From contig NC_065875.1 of the NCBI RefSeq assembly GCF_933775445.1, positions 9,499,001 through 9,563,000 of the forward strand: DNA of 64,000 bases, read 5' to 3'. The notes beneath the pieces are model-generated. The model was given only the letters and a program-made list of their open reading frames with translations, was not told the origin of the DNA and did not search any database. This stretch comes from Argentina anserina. Lineage: Eukaryota > Streptophyta > Magnoliopsida > Rosales > Rosaceae. Positions 1 through 12,717 of the stretch are shown one piece after another. The first letter of the stretch is position 1; every line of letters begins with the position of its first letter. A program made the translations under genes and the position numbers.

Positions 1-204
1 AGTCAAACGAGAATTGAAAAAATATTCAAATTGGAGTTGGAAAGATACTCAAACAATAGAAAAATACTCAGTTTGAAAGAAACACAAGCCCCCACTGGAA
101 ACACTCTCAAATTCAATAGAAACTCACATCAGAAAGCTGTAGAGAAAGATACTGAAACGAAAATTGAAAAGATACTCAAATTGGAATTGGAAAGATACTC
201 AAAC

Positions 205-355
205 GATAGAAAGATACTCAATTTGAAAGAAACACACGGCCACACTGGAAACACTCTCAAATTCAATAGAAACTCGTATCAGAAAGCCACACATAATGAT
301 AGTCAAATGAGAATTGAAAAAAATACTCAAATTGGACTTGGAAAGATACTTAAAC
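205..355 (+). repeat. Representative long (150/151-bp) monomer
   Basis: This monomer runs from GATAGAAAG at 205 to the next equivalent point, AATAGAAAG, at 356. It is 151 bp because one A-run is extended (GAATTGAAAAAAATACTC); the next monomer, 356-505, is 150 bp. The tail contains two 23-bp blocks, then the 19-bp block ending in CAATAGAAA. It shows the longest length class and probably an older form of the repeat, since it is confined to the diverged flank. Confidence 0.9.
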
Positions 356-1620
356 AATAGAAAGATACTCAGTTTGAAAGAATCACACGCCCACACTGGA
401 AACACACTCAAATTCAATAGAAACTCGCATCAGAAAGCCGTACTAAAAGATACTCAAACGAGAATTGAAAAGATACTCGAATTGCACTTGGAAAGATACT
501 CAAACAATAGAAAGATACTCAGTTTGAAAGAAATACACGCCGACACTGGAAACACTCTCAAATTCAATAAAAACTCGCATTAGAAAGTCACACAAAATGA
601 TAGTTAAACGAGAATCGAAAAGATATTCAAATTGGCCTTGGAAAGATACTCAAACAATAGAAAGATACTGAGTTTGAAAGAAACACACGCCCACACTGGA
701 AACACTCTCAAATTCAATAGAAACTCGCATCAGAAAATTGTACAGAAAGATACTTAAAACGAGAATTGAAAAGATACTCAAATTGGAAATGGAAAGATAC
801 TCTAACGATAGAAAGATATTCAATTTGAAAGAAACACACGTCCACACTGGAAACACTCTCAAATTCAATAGAAACTCGCATCAGAAAGCCACACAGAATG
901 ATAGTCAAACGAGAATTGAAAAAATACTCAAATTGGACTTGGAAAGATACTCAAACAATAGAAAGATACTCAGTTTGAAAGAAACACACGCACGCACTGG
1001 AATCACTCTCAAATTAAATAGAAATTTGCATCAGAAAGCCGTACAGAGAGATACTCAAACGAGAATTGAAAAGAAACTTAAACGATAGAAAGATACTCAG
1101 TTTGAACAAACACACGCCCACACTGGAAACACTCTCAAATTCAATAGAAACTCGCATAAGAAAGCCACACAGAATGATAGTCAAACGAGAATTGAAAATA
1201 TACTCAAATTGGACTTGGAAAGATACTCAAACAATAGAGAGATACTCAGTCTAAAAGAAACACACGCCCACACTGGAAATACTCTCAAATTCAATAGAAA
1301 CTCGCATCAGAAAATTGTACAGAAAGATACTTAAAACGAGAATTGAAAAGATATTCAAATTGGAAATGGAAAGATACTCAAACGATAGAAAGATACTCAG
1401 TGTGAAGAAACACACGCCCACACTGGAAACACTCTCAAATTCAATAGAAACTCGCAACACAAAGCCGTAGAGAATGATAGTCAAACGAGAATTGAAAAGA
1501 TACTCAAATTGCACTTGGAAAGATACTGAAACAATAGAAAGATACTCAGTTTGAAAGAAACACACGCCGCCACTGGAAACACTCTCAAATTCACTAGAAA
1601 CTGGCATTAGAAAGCCACAC

Positions 1621-1707
1621 AGAATGATAGTCAAACGAGAATTGAAAAAAATACTCAAATTGGAATTAGAAAGATACTCAGTTTGAAAGAAATACACGCC
1701 CACACTG
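1621..1707 (+). repeat. Monomer lacking the 19-bp block (131/132-bp class)
   Basis: The core-to-core distance from 1575 to 1707 is 132 bp. The tail passes directly from CAAATTGGAATTAGAAA to GATACTCAGTTTG and skips the 19-bp block that normally contains CAAACRATAGAAA. An independent example lies near 3870-3890, where CTTGGAAA joins GATACTCAGTTTT and the core spacing is 131 bp. Both are expected from recombination between adjacent GATACTCA blocks. Confidence 0.88.
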
Positions 1708-4320
1708 GAAACACTCTCAAATTCAATAGAAACTCGCATCATAAAGCCGTACAGAAAGATACTCAAACGAGAATCTAAAAGATACTCAAATTGCACTTGG
1801 AAAGATACTCAAACAATAGAAAGATACTCAGTTTGAAAGAAATACACTCGGACATTGGAAACACTCTCAAATTCAATAGATACTCGAATCAGAAAGACAG
1901 ACAGAATGATAGTCAAACGAGAATTGAAAAAAATACTCAAATTGGACTGGGAAACATACTCAAACAATAAAAAGATACTCAGTCTGAAAGAAACACACGC
2001 CCGCACTGGAAACACTCTCAAATTAAATAGAAATTCGCATCAGAAAGCCGTACAGAGAGATAATTAAACGAGAATTGAAATGAAACTCAAACGATAGAAA
2101 GATACTCAGTGTGAAGAAACACACGCCCACACTGGAAACACTCTCAAATTCAATAGAAACTCGCATCAGAAAGCCGTAGAGAATGATAGTCAAACGAGAA
2201 TTGAAAAGATACTCAAATTGCACTTGGAAAGATACTGAAACAATAGAAAGATACTCAGTTTGAAAGAAACACACGACCGCATTGGATACATTCTCAAATT
2301 CAATAGAAACTCAGATCAGAAAGCCACACAAAATGATACTGAAACGAGAATTGAAAAGATACTCAAATTGGAATTGGAAAGATACTCAAACGATAGAAGG
2401 ATACTCAGTTTGAAAGAAACACACGCCCACACTGGAAACACTCTCAAATTCAATAGAAACTCGCATCATAAAGCCGTACAGAAAGATACTCAAACGAGAA
2501 TCTAAAAGATACTCAAATTGCACTTGGAAAGATACTCAAACAATAGAAAGATACTCAGTTTGAAAGAAACAAAAGCCCGCACTGGAAACACTCTCAAATT
2601 CAATAGAAACTCGCATCAGAAAGCCGTACAGAAAGATACTCAAACGAGAATTGAAAAGATACTTAAATTGCACTTGGAAAGATACTCAAACAATAGAAAG
2701 ATACTCAGTTTGAAGACACACACGCCCACACTGGAAACACTCTTAAATTCAATAGAAACTCGCATCAGAAAGCCGTAGAGAATTATAGTCAAACGAGAAT
2801 TGAAAAGATACTCAAATTGCACTGGAAAAGATACTTAAACAATGGAAAGATACTCAGTTTGAAAGAAACACGCCCGCATTGGAAACACTCTCAAATTCAA
2901 TAGAAACTCGCATCAGAAAGTTGTACAGAAAGATACTTAAAACGAGAATTGAAAAGATACTCAAATTGGAAATGGAAAGATACTCTAACGATGGAAAGAT
3001 ACTCAATTTGAAAGAAACACACGGCCACACTGTTAACACTCTCAAATTCAATAGAAACTCGCATCAGAAAGCCACACAGAATGATAGTCAAACGAGAATT
3101 GAAAAAAATACTCAAATTGGACTTGGAAAGATACTCAAACAATAGAAAGATACTCAGTTTGAAAGAAACACACGCCCGCACTGGAAACACTCTCAAATTC
3201 AATAGAAACTCGCATCAGAAAGCAGTACAGAAAGATACTCAAACGAGAATTGAAAAGATATTCAAATTGCACTTGGAAATATACTCAAACAATACAAAGA
3301 TACTCAGTTTGAAGAAACACACGCCCCCACTGGAAACACTCTCAACTTCAATAGAAACTCGCATGAGAAAGCCGTAGAGAATGATAGTTAAACGAGAATT
3401 GAAAAGATACTCAAATTGGAATTGTAAAGATACTCAAACGATAGAAAGATACTCAATTTGATAGAAACACACGGTCACACTGGAAACACTCTCAAATTCA
3501 ATAGAACTCGCAGCAGAAAGCCAGACAGAATGATAGTGAAACGAGAATTGAAAAAAATACTTAAATTGACCTTGGAAAGATACTCAAACAATAGAAAGAT
3601 ACTCAGTTTGAAAGAAACACACGCCCACACTGGAAACACTCTCAAATTCAATAGAAACTCGCATCAGAAAGCCGTACAGAAAGATACTCAAACGAGAATT
3701 GAAAAGATGCTCAAATTGCACTTGGAAAGATACTCAAACAATAGAAAGATACTCAGTTTGAAAGAAATACACGCTGACACTGGAAACACTCTCAAATTCA
3801 ATAAAAACTCGCATTAGAAAGCCACACAAAATGATAGTCAAACGAGAATCGAAAAGATATTCAAATTGGACTTGGAAAGATACTCAGTTTTAAAGAAACA
3901 CACGCCCGCATTGGAAACACTCTCAAATTCAATAGAAACTCGCATCAGAAAGTTGTACAGAAAGATATTTAAAACGAGAATTGAAAAGATACTCAAATTG
4001 GAAATGGAAAGATACTCTAACGATAGAAAGATACTCAATTTGAAAGAAACACACGGTCACACTGGAAACACTCTCAAATTCAATAGAAACTCACATCAGA
4101 AAGCCGTACAGAAAGAAACTCAAACGATAGAAAGATACTCAGTTTGAAAGAAACACACGCCCGCATTGGAAACACTCTCAAATTCAATAGAAACTCGCAT
4201 CAGAAAGTTGTACAGAAAGATATTAAAAACGAGAATTGAAAAGATACTCAAATTGGAAATGGAAAGATACTCTAACGATAGAAAGATACTCAATTTGAAA
4301 GAAACACACGCCCACACTGG

Positions 4321-5473
4321 AAACACTCTCAAATTCAAAAGAAACTCTCACCAGAAACCCGTACACAAAGATACACAAACGAGAATTGAGAAGATACTCA
4401 AACGATAGAAAGATACTCAGTTTGAAAGATACACACGCCCACACTGGAAACAATATCAAATTGAAAAGAAACTCGCACCAGAAAGCCGTACAGAAAGATA
4501 CTCAAACGAGAATGGAAAAGATACACAAACGATAGAAAGATACTCAGTTTGAAAGAAACACACGCCCACACTGGAAACACTCTCGAATTCAAAAGAAAAT
4601 CGCATCAGAAAGCCGTACAGAAAGAAACTCAAACGATAGAAAGATACTCAGTTTGAAAGAAACACACGCCCACACTGGAAACACTCTCAAATTCAAAAGA
4701 AACTCGCACCAGAAACCCGTACAAAAAGATACTCAAACGAGAATTAAAAGATACTCAAACTATGAAAGATACTCAGTTTGAAAGAAATACACGCCGACAC
4801 TGGAAACACTATCGAATTCAAAAGAAACTCGCACCAGAAAGCCGTACAGAAAGATACTCAAACGAGAATTGAAAAGATACTCAAACGATAGAAAGATACT
4901 CAGTTTGAAAGAAACACATGCCCACATAGGAAACACTCTCAAATTCAAAAGAAACTCGCACCAGAAAGCCGTACAGAAAGATACTCAAACGAGAATTGAA
5001 AAGATACTCAAACGATAGAAAGATACTCAGTTTGAAAGAAACACACGCCCACACTGGAAACACTCTCAAATTCAAAAGAAACTTGCACTAGAAAGCCGTA
5101 AAGAAAGATACTCAAACGAGAATTGAAAAGATACTCAAACGATAGAAAGATACTCAGTTGGAAAGAAACACACGCCCACACTGGAAACACTCTCAAATTC
5201 AAAGAAAATCGCATCAGAAAGCCGTACAGAAAGAAACACAATCGATAGAAAGATACTCAGTTTGAAAGAAACACACGCCCACACTTGAAACACTCTCAAA
5301 TTCAAAAGAAACTCGCACCAGAAACCCGTACACAAAGATACTCAAACGAGAATTGAAAAGATACTCAAACGATAGAAAGATACTCAGGTTGAAAGAAACA
5401 CACGCCCACACAGGAAACACTATCAAATTCAAAGAAAATCGCATCAGAAAGCCGTACAGAAAGAAACACAATC
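4321..5473 (+). repeat. Transition into mixed 127/104-bp monomers
   Basis: From here monomers are 127 bp or 103/104 bp and the core carries AATTCAAAAG. The interval holds a monomer with CACATGCCCACATAGG near 4916, a marker that recurs inside the 921-bp unit to the right, so it is a partial, more diverged relative of that unit. The variant CACACTTGAAACAC near 5281 recurs near 7350. No gene or other element is visible. Confidence 0.88.
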
Positions 5474-6394
5474 GATAGAAAGATACTCAGTTTGAAAGAA
5501 ACACACGCCCACACTGGAAACACTCTCGAATTCAAAAGAAAATCGCATCAGAAAGCCGTACAGAAAGAAACTGAAACGATAGAAAGATACTCAGTTTGAA
5601 AGAAACACACGCCCACACTGGAAACACTCTCAAATTCAAAAGAAACTCGCACCAGAAAGTCGTACAGAAAGATACTCAAACGAGAATTGAAAAGATACTC
5701 AAACGATAGAAAGATACTCAGTTTGAAAGAAACACATGCCCACATAGGAAACACTCTCAAATTCAAAAGAAACTCGCACCAGAAAGCCGTACAGAAAGAT
5801 ACTCAAACGAGAATTGAAAAGATACTCAAACGATAGAAAGATACTCAGTTCGAAAGAAACACACGCCCACACTGGAAACACTCTCAAATTCAAAAGACAC
5901 TCGCACCAAAAAGCCGTACAGAAAGATACTCAAACGAGAATTGAAAAGATACTCAAACGATAGAAAGATACTCAGTTGGAAAGAAACACACGCCCACACT
6001 GGAAACACTCTCAAATTCAAAGAAAATCGCATCAGAAAGCCGTACAGAAAGAAACACAATCGATAGAAAGATACTCAGTTTGAAAGAAACACACGCCCAC
6101 ACTGGAAACACTCTCAAATTCAAAGAAAATCGCATCAGAAAGCCGTACAGAAAGAAACACAATCGATAGAAAGATACTCAGTTTGAAAGAAACACACGCC
6201 CACACTGGAAACACTCTCAAATTCAAAAGACACTCGGACCAGAAAGCCGTACAGAAAGATACTCAAACGAGAATTGAAAAGATACTCAAACGATAGAAAG
6301 ATACTCAGTTTGAAAGAAACACACGCCCACACAGGAAACACTCTCAAATTCAAAGAAAATCGCATCAGAAAGCCGTACAGAAAGAAACACAATC
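5474..6394 (+). repeat. 921-bp higher-order repeat, copy 1
   Basis: This is a block of eight monomers whose length fits four of 127 bp, three of 103 bp and one of 104 bp (sum 921). Diagnostic variants in order are CTGAAACGATAG near 5570, AAAGTCGTACAG near 5658, CACATGCCCACATAGG near 5736, CAGTTCGAAAG near 5847, CACCAAAAAGCCG near 5905 and CACTCGGACCAG near 6230. All recur in the same order 921 bp downstream. I found no difference between the two copies at the markers I compared, so the duplication is recent. Confidence 0.92.
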
Positions 6395-7315
6395 GATAGA
6401 AAGATACTCAGTTTGAAAGAAACACACGCCCACACTGGAAACACTCTCGAATTCAAAAGAAAATCGCATCAGAAAGCCGTACAGAAAGAAACTGAAACGA
6501 TAGAAAGATACTCAGTTTGAAAGAAACACACGCCCACACTGGAAACACTCTCAAATTCAAAAGAAACTCGCACCAGAAAGTCGTACAGAAAGATACTCAA
6601 ACGAGAATTGAAAAGATACTCAAACGATAGAAAGATACTCAGTTTGAAAGAAACACATGCCCACATAGGAAACACTCTCAAATTCAAAAGAAACTCGCAC
6701 CAGAAAGCCGTACAGAAAGATACTCAAACGAGAATTGAAAAGATACTCAAACGATAGAAAGATACTCAGTTCGAAAGAAACACACGCCCACACTGGAAAC
6801 ACTCTCAAATTCAAAAGACACTCGCACCAAAAAGCCGTACAGAAAGATACTCAAACGAGAATTGAAAAGATACTCAAACGATAGAAAGATACTCAGTTGG
6901 AAAGAAACACACGCCCACACTGGAAACACTCTCAAATTCAAAGAAAATCGCATCAGAAAGCCGTACAGAAAGAAACACAATCGATAGAAAGATACTCAGT
7001 TTGAAAGAAACACACGCCCACACTGGAAACACTCTCAAATTCAAAGAAAATCGCATCAGAAAGCCGTACAGAAAGAAACACAATCGATAGAAAGATACTC
7101 AGTTTGAAAGAAACACACGCCCACACTGGAAACACTCTCAAATTCAAAAGACACTCGGACCAGAAAGCCGTACAGAAAGATACTCAAACGAGAATTGAAA
7201 AGATACTCAAACGATAGAAAGATACTCAGTTTGAAAGAAACACACGCCCACACAGGAAACACTCTCAAATTCAAAGAAAATCGCATCAGAAAGCCGTACA
7301 GAAAGAAACACAATC
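6395..7315 (+). repeat. 921-bp higher-order repeat, copy 2
   Basis: This is a direct, adjacent duplicate of the preceding 921 bp, with the same private variants at +921 (AAAGTCGTACAG near 6579, CACATGCCCACATAGG near 6657, CAGTTCGAAAG near 6768, CACTCGGACCAG near 7151). After it, the sequence resumes with the CACACTTGAAACAC monomer that also precedes copy 1. That is the arrangement left by unequal crossing-over between whole monomers. Confidence 0.92.
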
Positions 7316-9709
7316 GATAGAAAGATACTCAGTTTGAAAGAAACACACGCCCACACTTGAAACACTCTCAAATTCAAAAGAAACTCGCACCAGAAACCCG
7401 TACACAAAGATACTCAAACGAGAATTGAAAAGATACTCAAACGATAGAAAGATAATCAGTTTGAAAGAAACACACGCCCACACTGGAAACACTCTCAAAT
7501 TCAAAGAAAATCGCATCAGAAAGCCGTACAGAAAGAAACTCAAATGATAGAAAGATACTCAGTTTGAAAGAAACACACGCCCACACTGGAAACACTCTCA
7601 AATTCAAAAGAAACTCGCACCAGAAACCCGTACAGAAAGATACTCAAACGAGAATTGAAAAGATACTCAAACGATAGAAAGATACTCAGTTTGAAAGAAA
7701 CACACGCCCACACAGGAAACACACTCAAATTCAAAAGAAACTCGCACTAGAAAGCTATACAGAAAGATACTCAAACGAGAATGGAAAAGATACACAAAGG
7801 ATAGAAAGATACTCAGTTGGAAAGAAACACACGCCCACACTGGAAACACTCTCAAATTCAAAGAAAATCGCATCAGAAAGCCGTACAGAAAGAAACACAA
7901 TCGATAGAAAGATACTCAGTTTGAAAGAAACACATGCCCACACTGGAAACACTCTCAAATTCAAAAGAAACTCGCACCAGAAAGCCGTACAGAAAGATAC
8001 TCAAACGAGAATTGAAAAGATACTCAAACGATAGAAAGATACTCAGTTGGAAAGAAACACACGCCCACACTGGAAACACTCTCAAATTCAAAAGAAACTC
8101 GCACCAGAAACCCGTACACAAAGATACTCAAACGAGAATTGAAAATATACTCAAACGGTAGAAAGATACTCAGTTTGAAAGAAACACACACCCACACAGG
8201 AAACACACTCAAATTCAAAAGAAACTCGCACCAGAAAGCCGTACAGAAAGATACTCAAACGAGAATGGAAAAGATACACAAACGATAGAAAGATACTGCG
8301 TTTGAAAGAAACACACGCCCACACTGGAAACACTCTCGAATTCAAAAGAAAATCGCATCAGAAAGCCGTACAGAAAGAATCTCAAACGATCGAAAGATAC
8401 TCAGTTTGAAAGAAACACACGCCCACACTGGAAACACTCTCAAATTCAAAAGAAACTCGCACCAGAAACCCGTACAGAAAAATACTCAAACGAGAATTGA
8501 AAAGATACTCAAACTATGAAAGATACTCAGTTTGAAAGAAATACACGCCCACACTGGAAACACTATCGAATTCAAAAGAAACTCGCACCAGAAAGCCGTA
8601 CTGAAGGATACTCAAACGAGAATTGAAAAGATACTCAAACGATAGAAAGATACTCAGTTTGAAAGAAACACACGCCCACACTGGAAACACTCTCGAATTC
8701 AAAAGAAAATCGCATCAGAAACCCGTACAGAAAGAAACACAATCGATAAAAAGATACTCAGTTTGAAAGAAACACACGCCCACACTAGAAATACTCTCAA
8801 ATTCAAAAGAAAATCGCAACAGAAACCCGTACAGAAAGATACTCAAACGAGAATTGAAAAGATACTCAAACGATAGAAAGATACTCAGTTTGAAAGAAAC
8901 ACACGCCCACACTGGAAACACTCTCAAATTCAAAGAAAATCGCATCAGAAAGCCGTACAGAAAGAAACTCAATCGATAGAAAGATACTCAGTTTGAAAGA
9001 AAGATACTCAGTTTGAAAGAAACACACGCCCACACTGGAAACACTCTCAAATTCAAAGAAAATCGCATCAGAAAGCCGTACAGAAAGAAACACAATCGAT
9101 AGAAAGATACTCAGTTTGAAAGAAACACACGCCCACACTGGAAACACTCTCAAATTCAAAAGAAACTCGCACCAGAAACCCGTACACAAAGATACTCAAA
9201 CGAGAATTGAAAAGATACTCAAACGATAGAAAGATACTCAGTTGGAAAGAAACACACGCCCACACTGGAAACACTCTCGTATTCAAAAGAAAATCGCATC
9301 AGAAAGCCATACAGAAAGAAACTCAAACGATAGAAAGATACTCAGTTTGAAAGAAACACACGCCCACACTGGAAACACTCTCAAATTCAAAAGAAACTCG
9401 CACCAGAAACCCGTACAGAAAGATACTCAAACGAGAATTGAAAAGATACTCAAACGATAGAAAGGTACTCATTTTGAAAGAAACACACACCCACACAGGA
9501 AACACACTCAAATTCAAAAGAAACTCGCACCAGAAAGCCGTACAGAAAGATACTCAAACGAGAATGGAAAAGATACTCAAACGATAGAAAGATACTCAGT
9601 TTGAAAGAAACACACGCCCACACTGGAAACACTATCAAATTCAAAAGAAACTCAGACCAGAAAGCCTTACAGAAAGATACTCAAACGAGAATTGAAAAGA
9701 TACTCAAAC
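7316..9709 (+). repeat. Mixed 127/103/104-bp monomers
   Basis: This interval is ordinary satellite monomers with many private variants, including AAACTATGAAAGATAC near 8511, GTACTGAAGGATAC near 8600, CACACTAGAAATACTC near 8785 and a 20-bp tandem duplication at 8981-9020. The stretch from about 8510 to 9640 reappears at an offset of 10261 bp (about 18770-19900). No gene or non-satellite DNA is visible. Confidence 0.88.
8981..9020 (+). repeat. 20-bp tandem duplication inside a monomer
   Basis: AAGATACTCAGTTTGAAAGA occurs twice in direct succession at 8981-9000 and 9001-9020, so one monomer carries an extra copy of the core start. The same event is present at 19241-19280, where the second copy has one substitution (TTTTAAAG). 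The distant copy lies in a block related to this one by 10261 bp. Confidence 0.93.
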
Positions 9710-10399
9710 GATAAAAAGATACTCAGTTGGAAAGAAACACACGCCCACACTGGAAACACTCTCAAATTCAAAGAAAATCGCATCAGAAAGCCGTACAGAA
9801 ATAAACACAATCGATAGAAAGATACTCAGTTTGAAAGAAACACACGCCCACACTGGAAACACTCTCAAATTCAAAAGAAACTCAGACCAGAAAGCCTTAC
9901 AGAAAGATACTCAAACGAGAATTGAAAAGATACTCAAACGATAAAAAGATACTCAGTTGGAAAGAAACACACGCCCACACTGGAAACACTCTCAAATTCA
10001 AAGAAAATCGCATCAGAAAGCCGTACAGAAATAAACACAATCGATAGAAAGATACTCAGTTTGAAAGAAACACACGCCCACACTGGAAACACTCTCAAAT
10101 TCAAAAGAAACTCAGACCAGAAAGCCTTACAGAAAGATACTCAAACGAGAATTGAAAAGATACTCAAACGATAGAAAGATACTCAGTTGGAAAGAAACAC
10201 ACGCCCACACTGGAAACACTCTCAAATTCAAAGAAAATCGCATCAGAAAGCCGTACAGAAAGAAACACAATCGATAGAAAGATACTCAGTTTGAAAGAAA
10301 CACATGCCCACACTGGAAACACTCTCAAATTCAAAAGAAACTCGCACCAGAAAGCCGTACAGAAAGATACTCAAACGAGAATTGAAAAGATACTCAAAC
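9710..10399 (+). repeat. Three tandem 230-bp dimers (127+103)
   Basis: Equivalent points fall at 9710, 9813, 9940, 10043 and 10170, giving 103 and 127 bp alternately and a 230-bp dimer. Each dimer carries CTCAGACCAG followed by AAAGCCTTACAG. The first two carry GATAAAAAG and AGAAATAAACACAATCG; the third has GATAGAAAG and AGAAAGAAACACAATCG. This is the simplest higher-order unit in the window. Confidence 0.93.
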
Positions 10400-10526
10400 G
10401 ATAGAAAGATACTCAGTTTGAAAGAAACACACGCCCACACTGGAAACACTCTCAAATTCAAAAGAAACTCGCACCAGAAACCCGTACAGAAAGATACTCA
10501 AACGAGAATTGAAAAGATACTCAAAC
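10400..10526 (+). repeat. Representative 127-bp monomer
   Basis: From GATAGAAAG at 10400 to the next at 10527 is exactly 127 bp. The tail has one 23-bp block (starting GATACTCAAACGAGAATTG) followed by the 19-bp block ending CGATAGAAA. The base count is 59 A, 29 C, 20 G, 19 T. 127 is not a multiple of three, so reading frames shift at every monomer. Confidence 0.95.
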
Positions 10527-10780
10527 GATAGAAAGATACTCAGTTTGAAAGAAACACACGCCCACACTGGAAACACTCTCAAATTCAAAAGAAAATCGCA
10601 CCAGAAACCCGTACAGAAAGATACTCAAACGAGAATTGAAAAGATACTCAAACGATAGAAAGATACTCAGTTTGAAAGAAACACACGCCCACACTGGAAA
10701 CACTCTCAAATTCAAAAGAAACTCAGACCAGAAAGCCTTACAGAAAGATACTCAAACGAGAATTGAAAAGATACTCAAAC

Positions 10781-12717
10781 GATAGAAAGATACTCAGTTG
10801 GAAAGAAACACACGCCCACACTGGAAACACTCTCAAATTCAAAAGAAAATCGCATCGGAAAGCCGTACAGAAAGAAACACAATCGATAGAAAGATACTCA
10901 GTTTGAAAGAAACACACGCCCACACTGGAAACACTATCAAATTCAAAAGAAACTCGCACCAGAAACCCATACACAAAGATACTCAAACGAGAATTGAAAA
11001 GATACTCAAACGATAGAAAGATACTCAGTTTGAAAGAAACACACGCCCACACTGGAAACACTCTCAAGTTCAAATGAAACTCGCACCAGAAACCCGTCCA
11101 GAAAGATACTCAAACGAGAATTGAAAAGATACTCAAACGATAGAAAGATACTCAATTTGAAAGAAACACACGCCCACACTGGAAACACTCTCAAATTCAA
11201 AAGAAACTCGCACCAGAAACCCGTACACAAAGATACTCAAACGAGAATTGAAAATATACTCAAACGATAGAAAGATACTCAGTTTGAAAGAAACACACAC
11301 CCACACAGGAAACACACTCAAATTCAAAAGAAACTCGCACCAGAAAGCCGTACAGAAAGATACTCAAACGAGAATGGAAAAGATACACAAACGATAGAAA
11401 GATACTGAGTTTGAAAGAAACACACGCCCACACTGGAAACACTCTCGAATTCAAAAGAAAATCGCATCAGAAAGCCGTACAGAAAGAATCTCAAACGATC
11501 GAAAGATACTCAGTTTGAAAGAAACACACGCCCACACTGGAAACACTCTCAAATTCAAAAGAAACTCGCACCAGAAACCCGTACAGAAAAATACTCAAAC
11601 GAGAATTGAAAAGATACTCAAACTATGAAAGATACTCAGTTTGAAAGAAACACACGCCCACACTGGAAACACTCTCAAATTCAAAAGAAACTCAGACCAG
11701 AAAGCCTTACAGAAAGATACTCAAACGAGAATTGAAAAGATACTCAAACGATAAAAAGATACTCAGTTTGAAAGAAACACACGCCCACACTGGAAACACT
11801 CTCAAATTCAAAGAAAATCGCATCGGAAAGCCGTACATAAAGAAACACAATCGATAGAAAGATACTCAGTTTGAAAGAAACACACGCCCACACTGGAAAC
11901 ACTATCAAATTCAAAAGAAACTCGCACCAGAAACCCATACACAAAGATACTCAAACGAGAATTGAAAAGATACTCAAACGATAGAAAGATACTCAGTTTG
12001 AAAGAAACACACGCCCACACTGGAAACACTCTCAAGTTCAAATGAAACTCGCACCAGAAACCCGTCCAGAAAGATACTCAAACGAGAATTGAAAAGATAC
12101 TCAAACGATAGAAAGATACTCAATTTGAAAGAAACACACGCCCACACTGGAAACACTCTCAAATTCAAAAGAAACTCGCACCAGAAACCCGTACACAAAG
12201 ATACTCAAACGAGAATTGAAAATATACTCAAACGATAGAAAGATACTCAGTTTGAAAGAAACACACACCCACACAGGAAACACACTCAAATTCAAAAGAA
12301 ACTCGCACCAGAAAGCCGTACAGAAAGATACTCAAACGAGAATGGAAAAGATACACAAACGATAGAAAGATACTGAGTTTGAAAGAAACACACGCCCACA
12401 CTGGAAACACTCTCGAATTCAAAAGAAAATCGCATCAGAAAGCCGTACAGAAAGAATCTCAAACGATCGAAAGATACTCAGTTTGAAAGAAACACACGCC
12501 CACACTGGAAACACTCTCAAATTCAAAAGAAACTCGCACCAGAAACCCGTACAGAAAAATACTCAAACGAGAATTGAAAAGATACTCAAACTATGAAAGA
12601 TACTCAGTTTGAAAGAAATACACGCCCACACTGGAAACACTATCGAATTCAAAAGAAACTCGCACCAGAAAGCCGTACTGAAGGATACTCAAACGAGAAT
12701 TGAAAAGATACTCAAAC
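10781..12717 (+). repeat. ~968-bp duplicated block pair
   Basis: The block starting at 10781 repeats from 11750 (969 bp there, settling to 968 bp after a one-base A-run difference in the first monomer). Shared private variants include CTCAAGTTCAAATGAAAC, AACCCGTCCAGAAAG, a tail reading GAAAATATACTC, and AAAGAATCTCAAACGATCG. Copies agree over about 860 bp, then the right one continues into a different monomer with AAATACACGCCC near 12617. Confidence 0.9.

Larger units (their letters stand above)
1..4320 (+). repeat. Diverged zone of ~150-bp monomers
   Basis: The spacing of the core motif CTGGAAACACTC here is mostly 148-151 bp. Exceptions are 126 bp (near 1000-1125 and 2008-2134), 131-132 bp (1575-1707 and 3782-3913) and 104 bp (4064-4168). 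Monomers carry two 23-bp tail blocks, the second containing CAAATTGGA or CAAATTGCA, and the core reads AATTCAATAGAAACTCGCAT where the rest of the window has AATTCAAAAG. Two tail versions are mixed: GCCGTACAGAAAGATACTC and GCCACACAGAATGATAGTC. Neighbouring copies differ more from each other than copies further right, as expected for a less homogenised array flank. The last monomer with the extra block ends near 4270, and the core switches to AATTCAAAAG near 4330. Confidence 0.93.

Noticed and set aside
1251..1796. Open frame of 181 codons on the - strand, the longest in the window
   Set aside because: It is satellite read in a frame with few stops. The same peptide motifs recur in hundreds of short frames across the array. 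127 is not a multiple of three, so the frame breaks wherever monomer composition changes. No start context, domain or non-repeat codon pattern is visible.
9710..10399. Transposable element or long terminal repeats suggested by nearly identical distant blocks
   Set aside because: The matching blocks are entirely satellite monomers with no coding part, no primer-binding or polypurine sites and no target-site duplications. Higher-order repeat amplification explains them.
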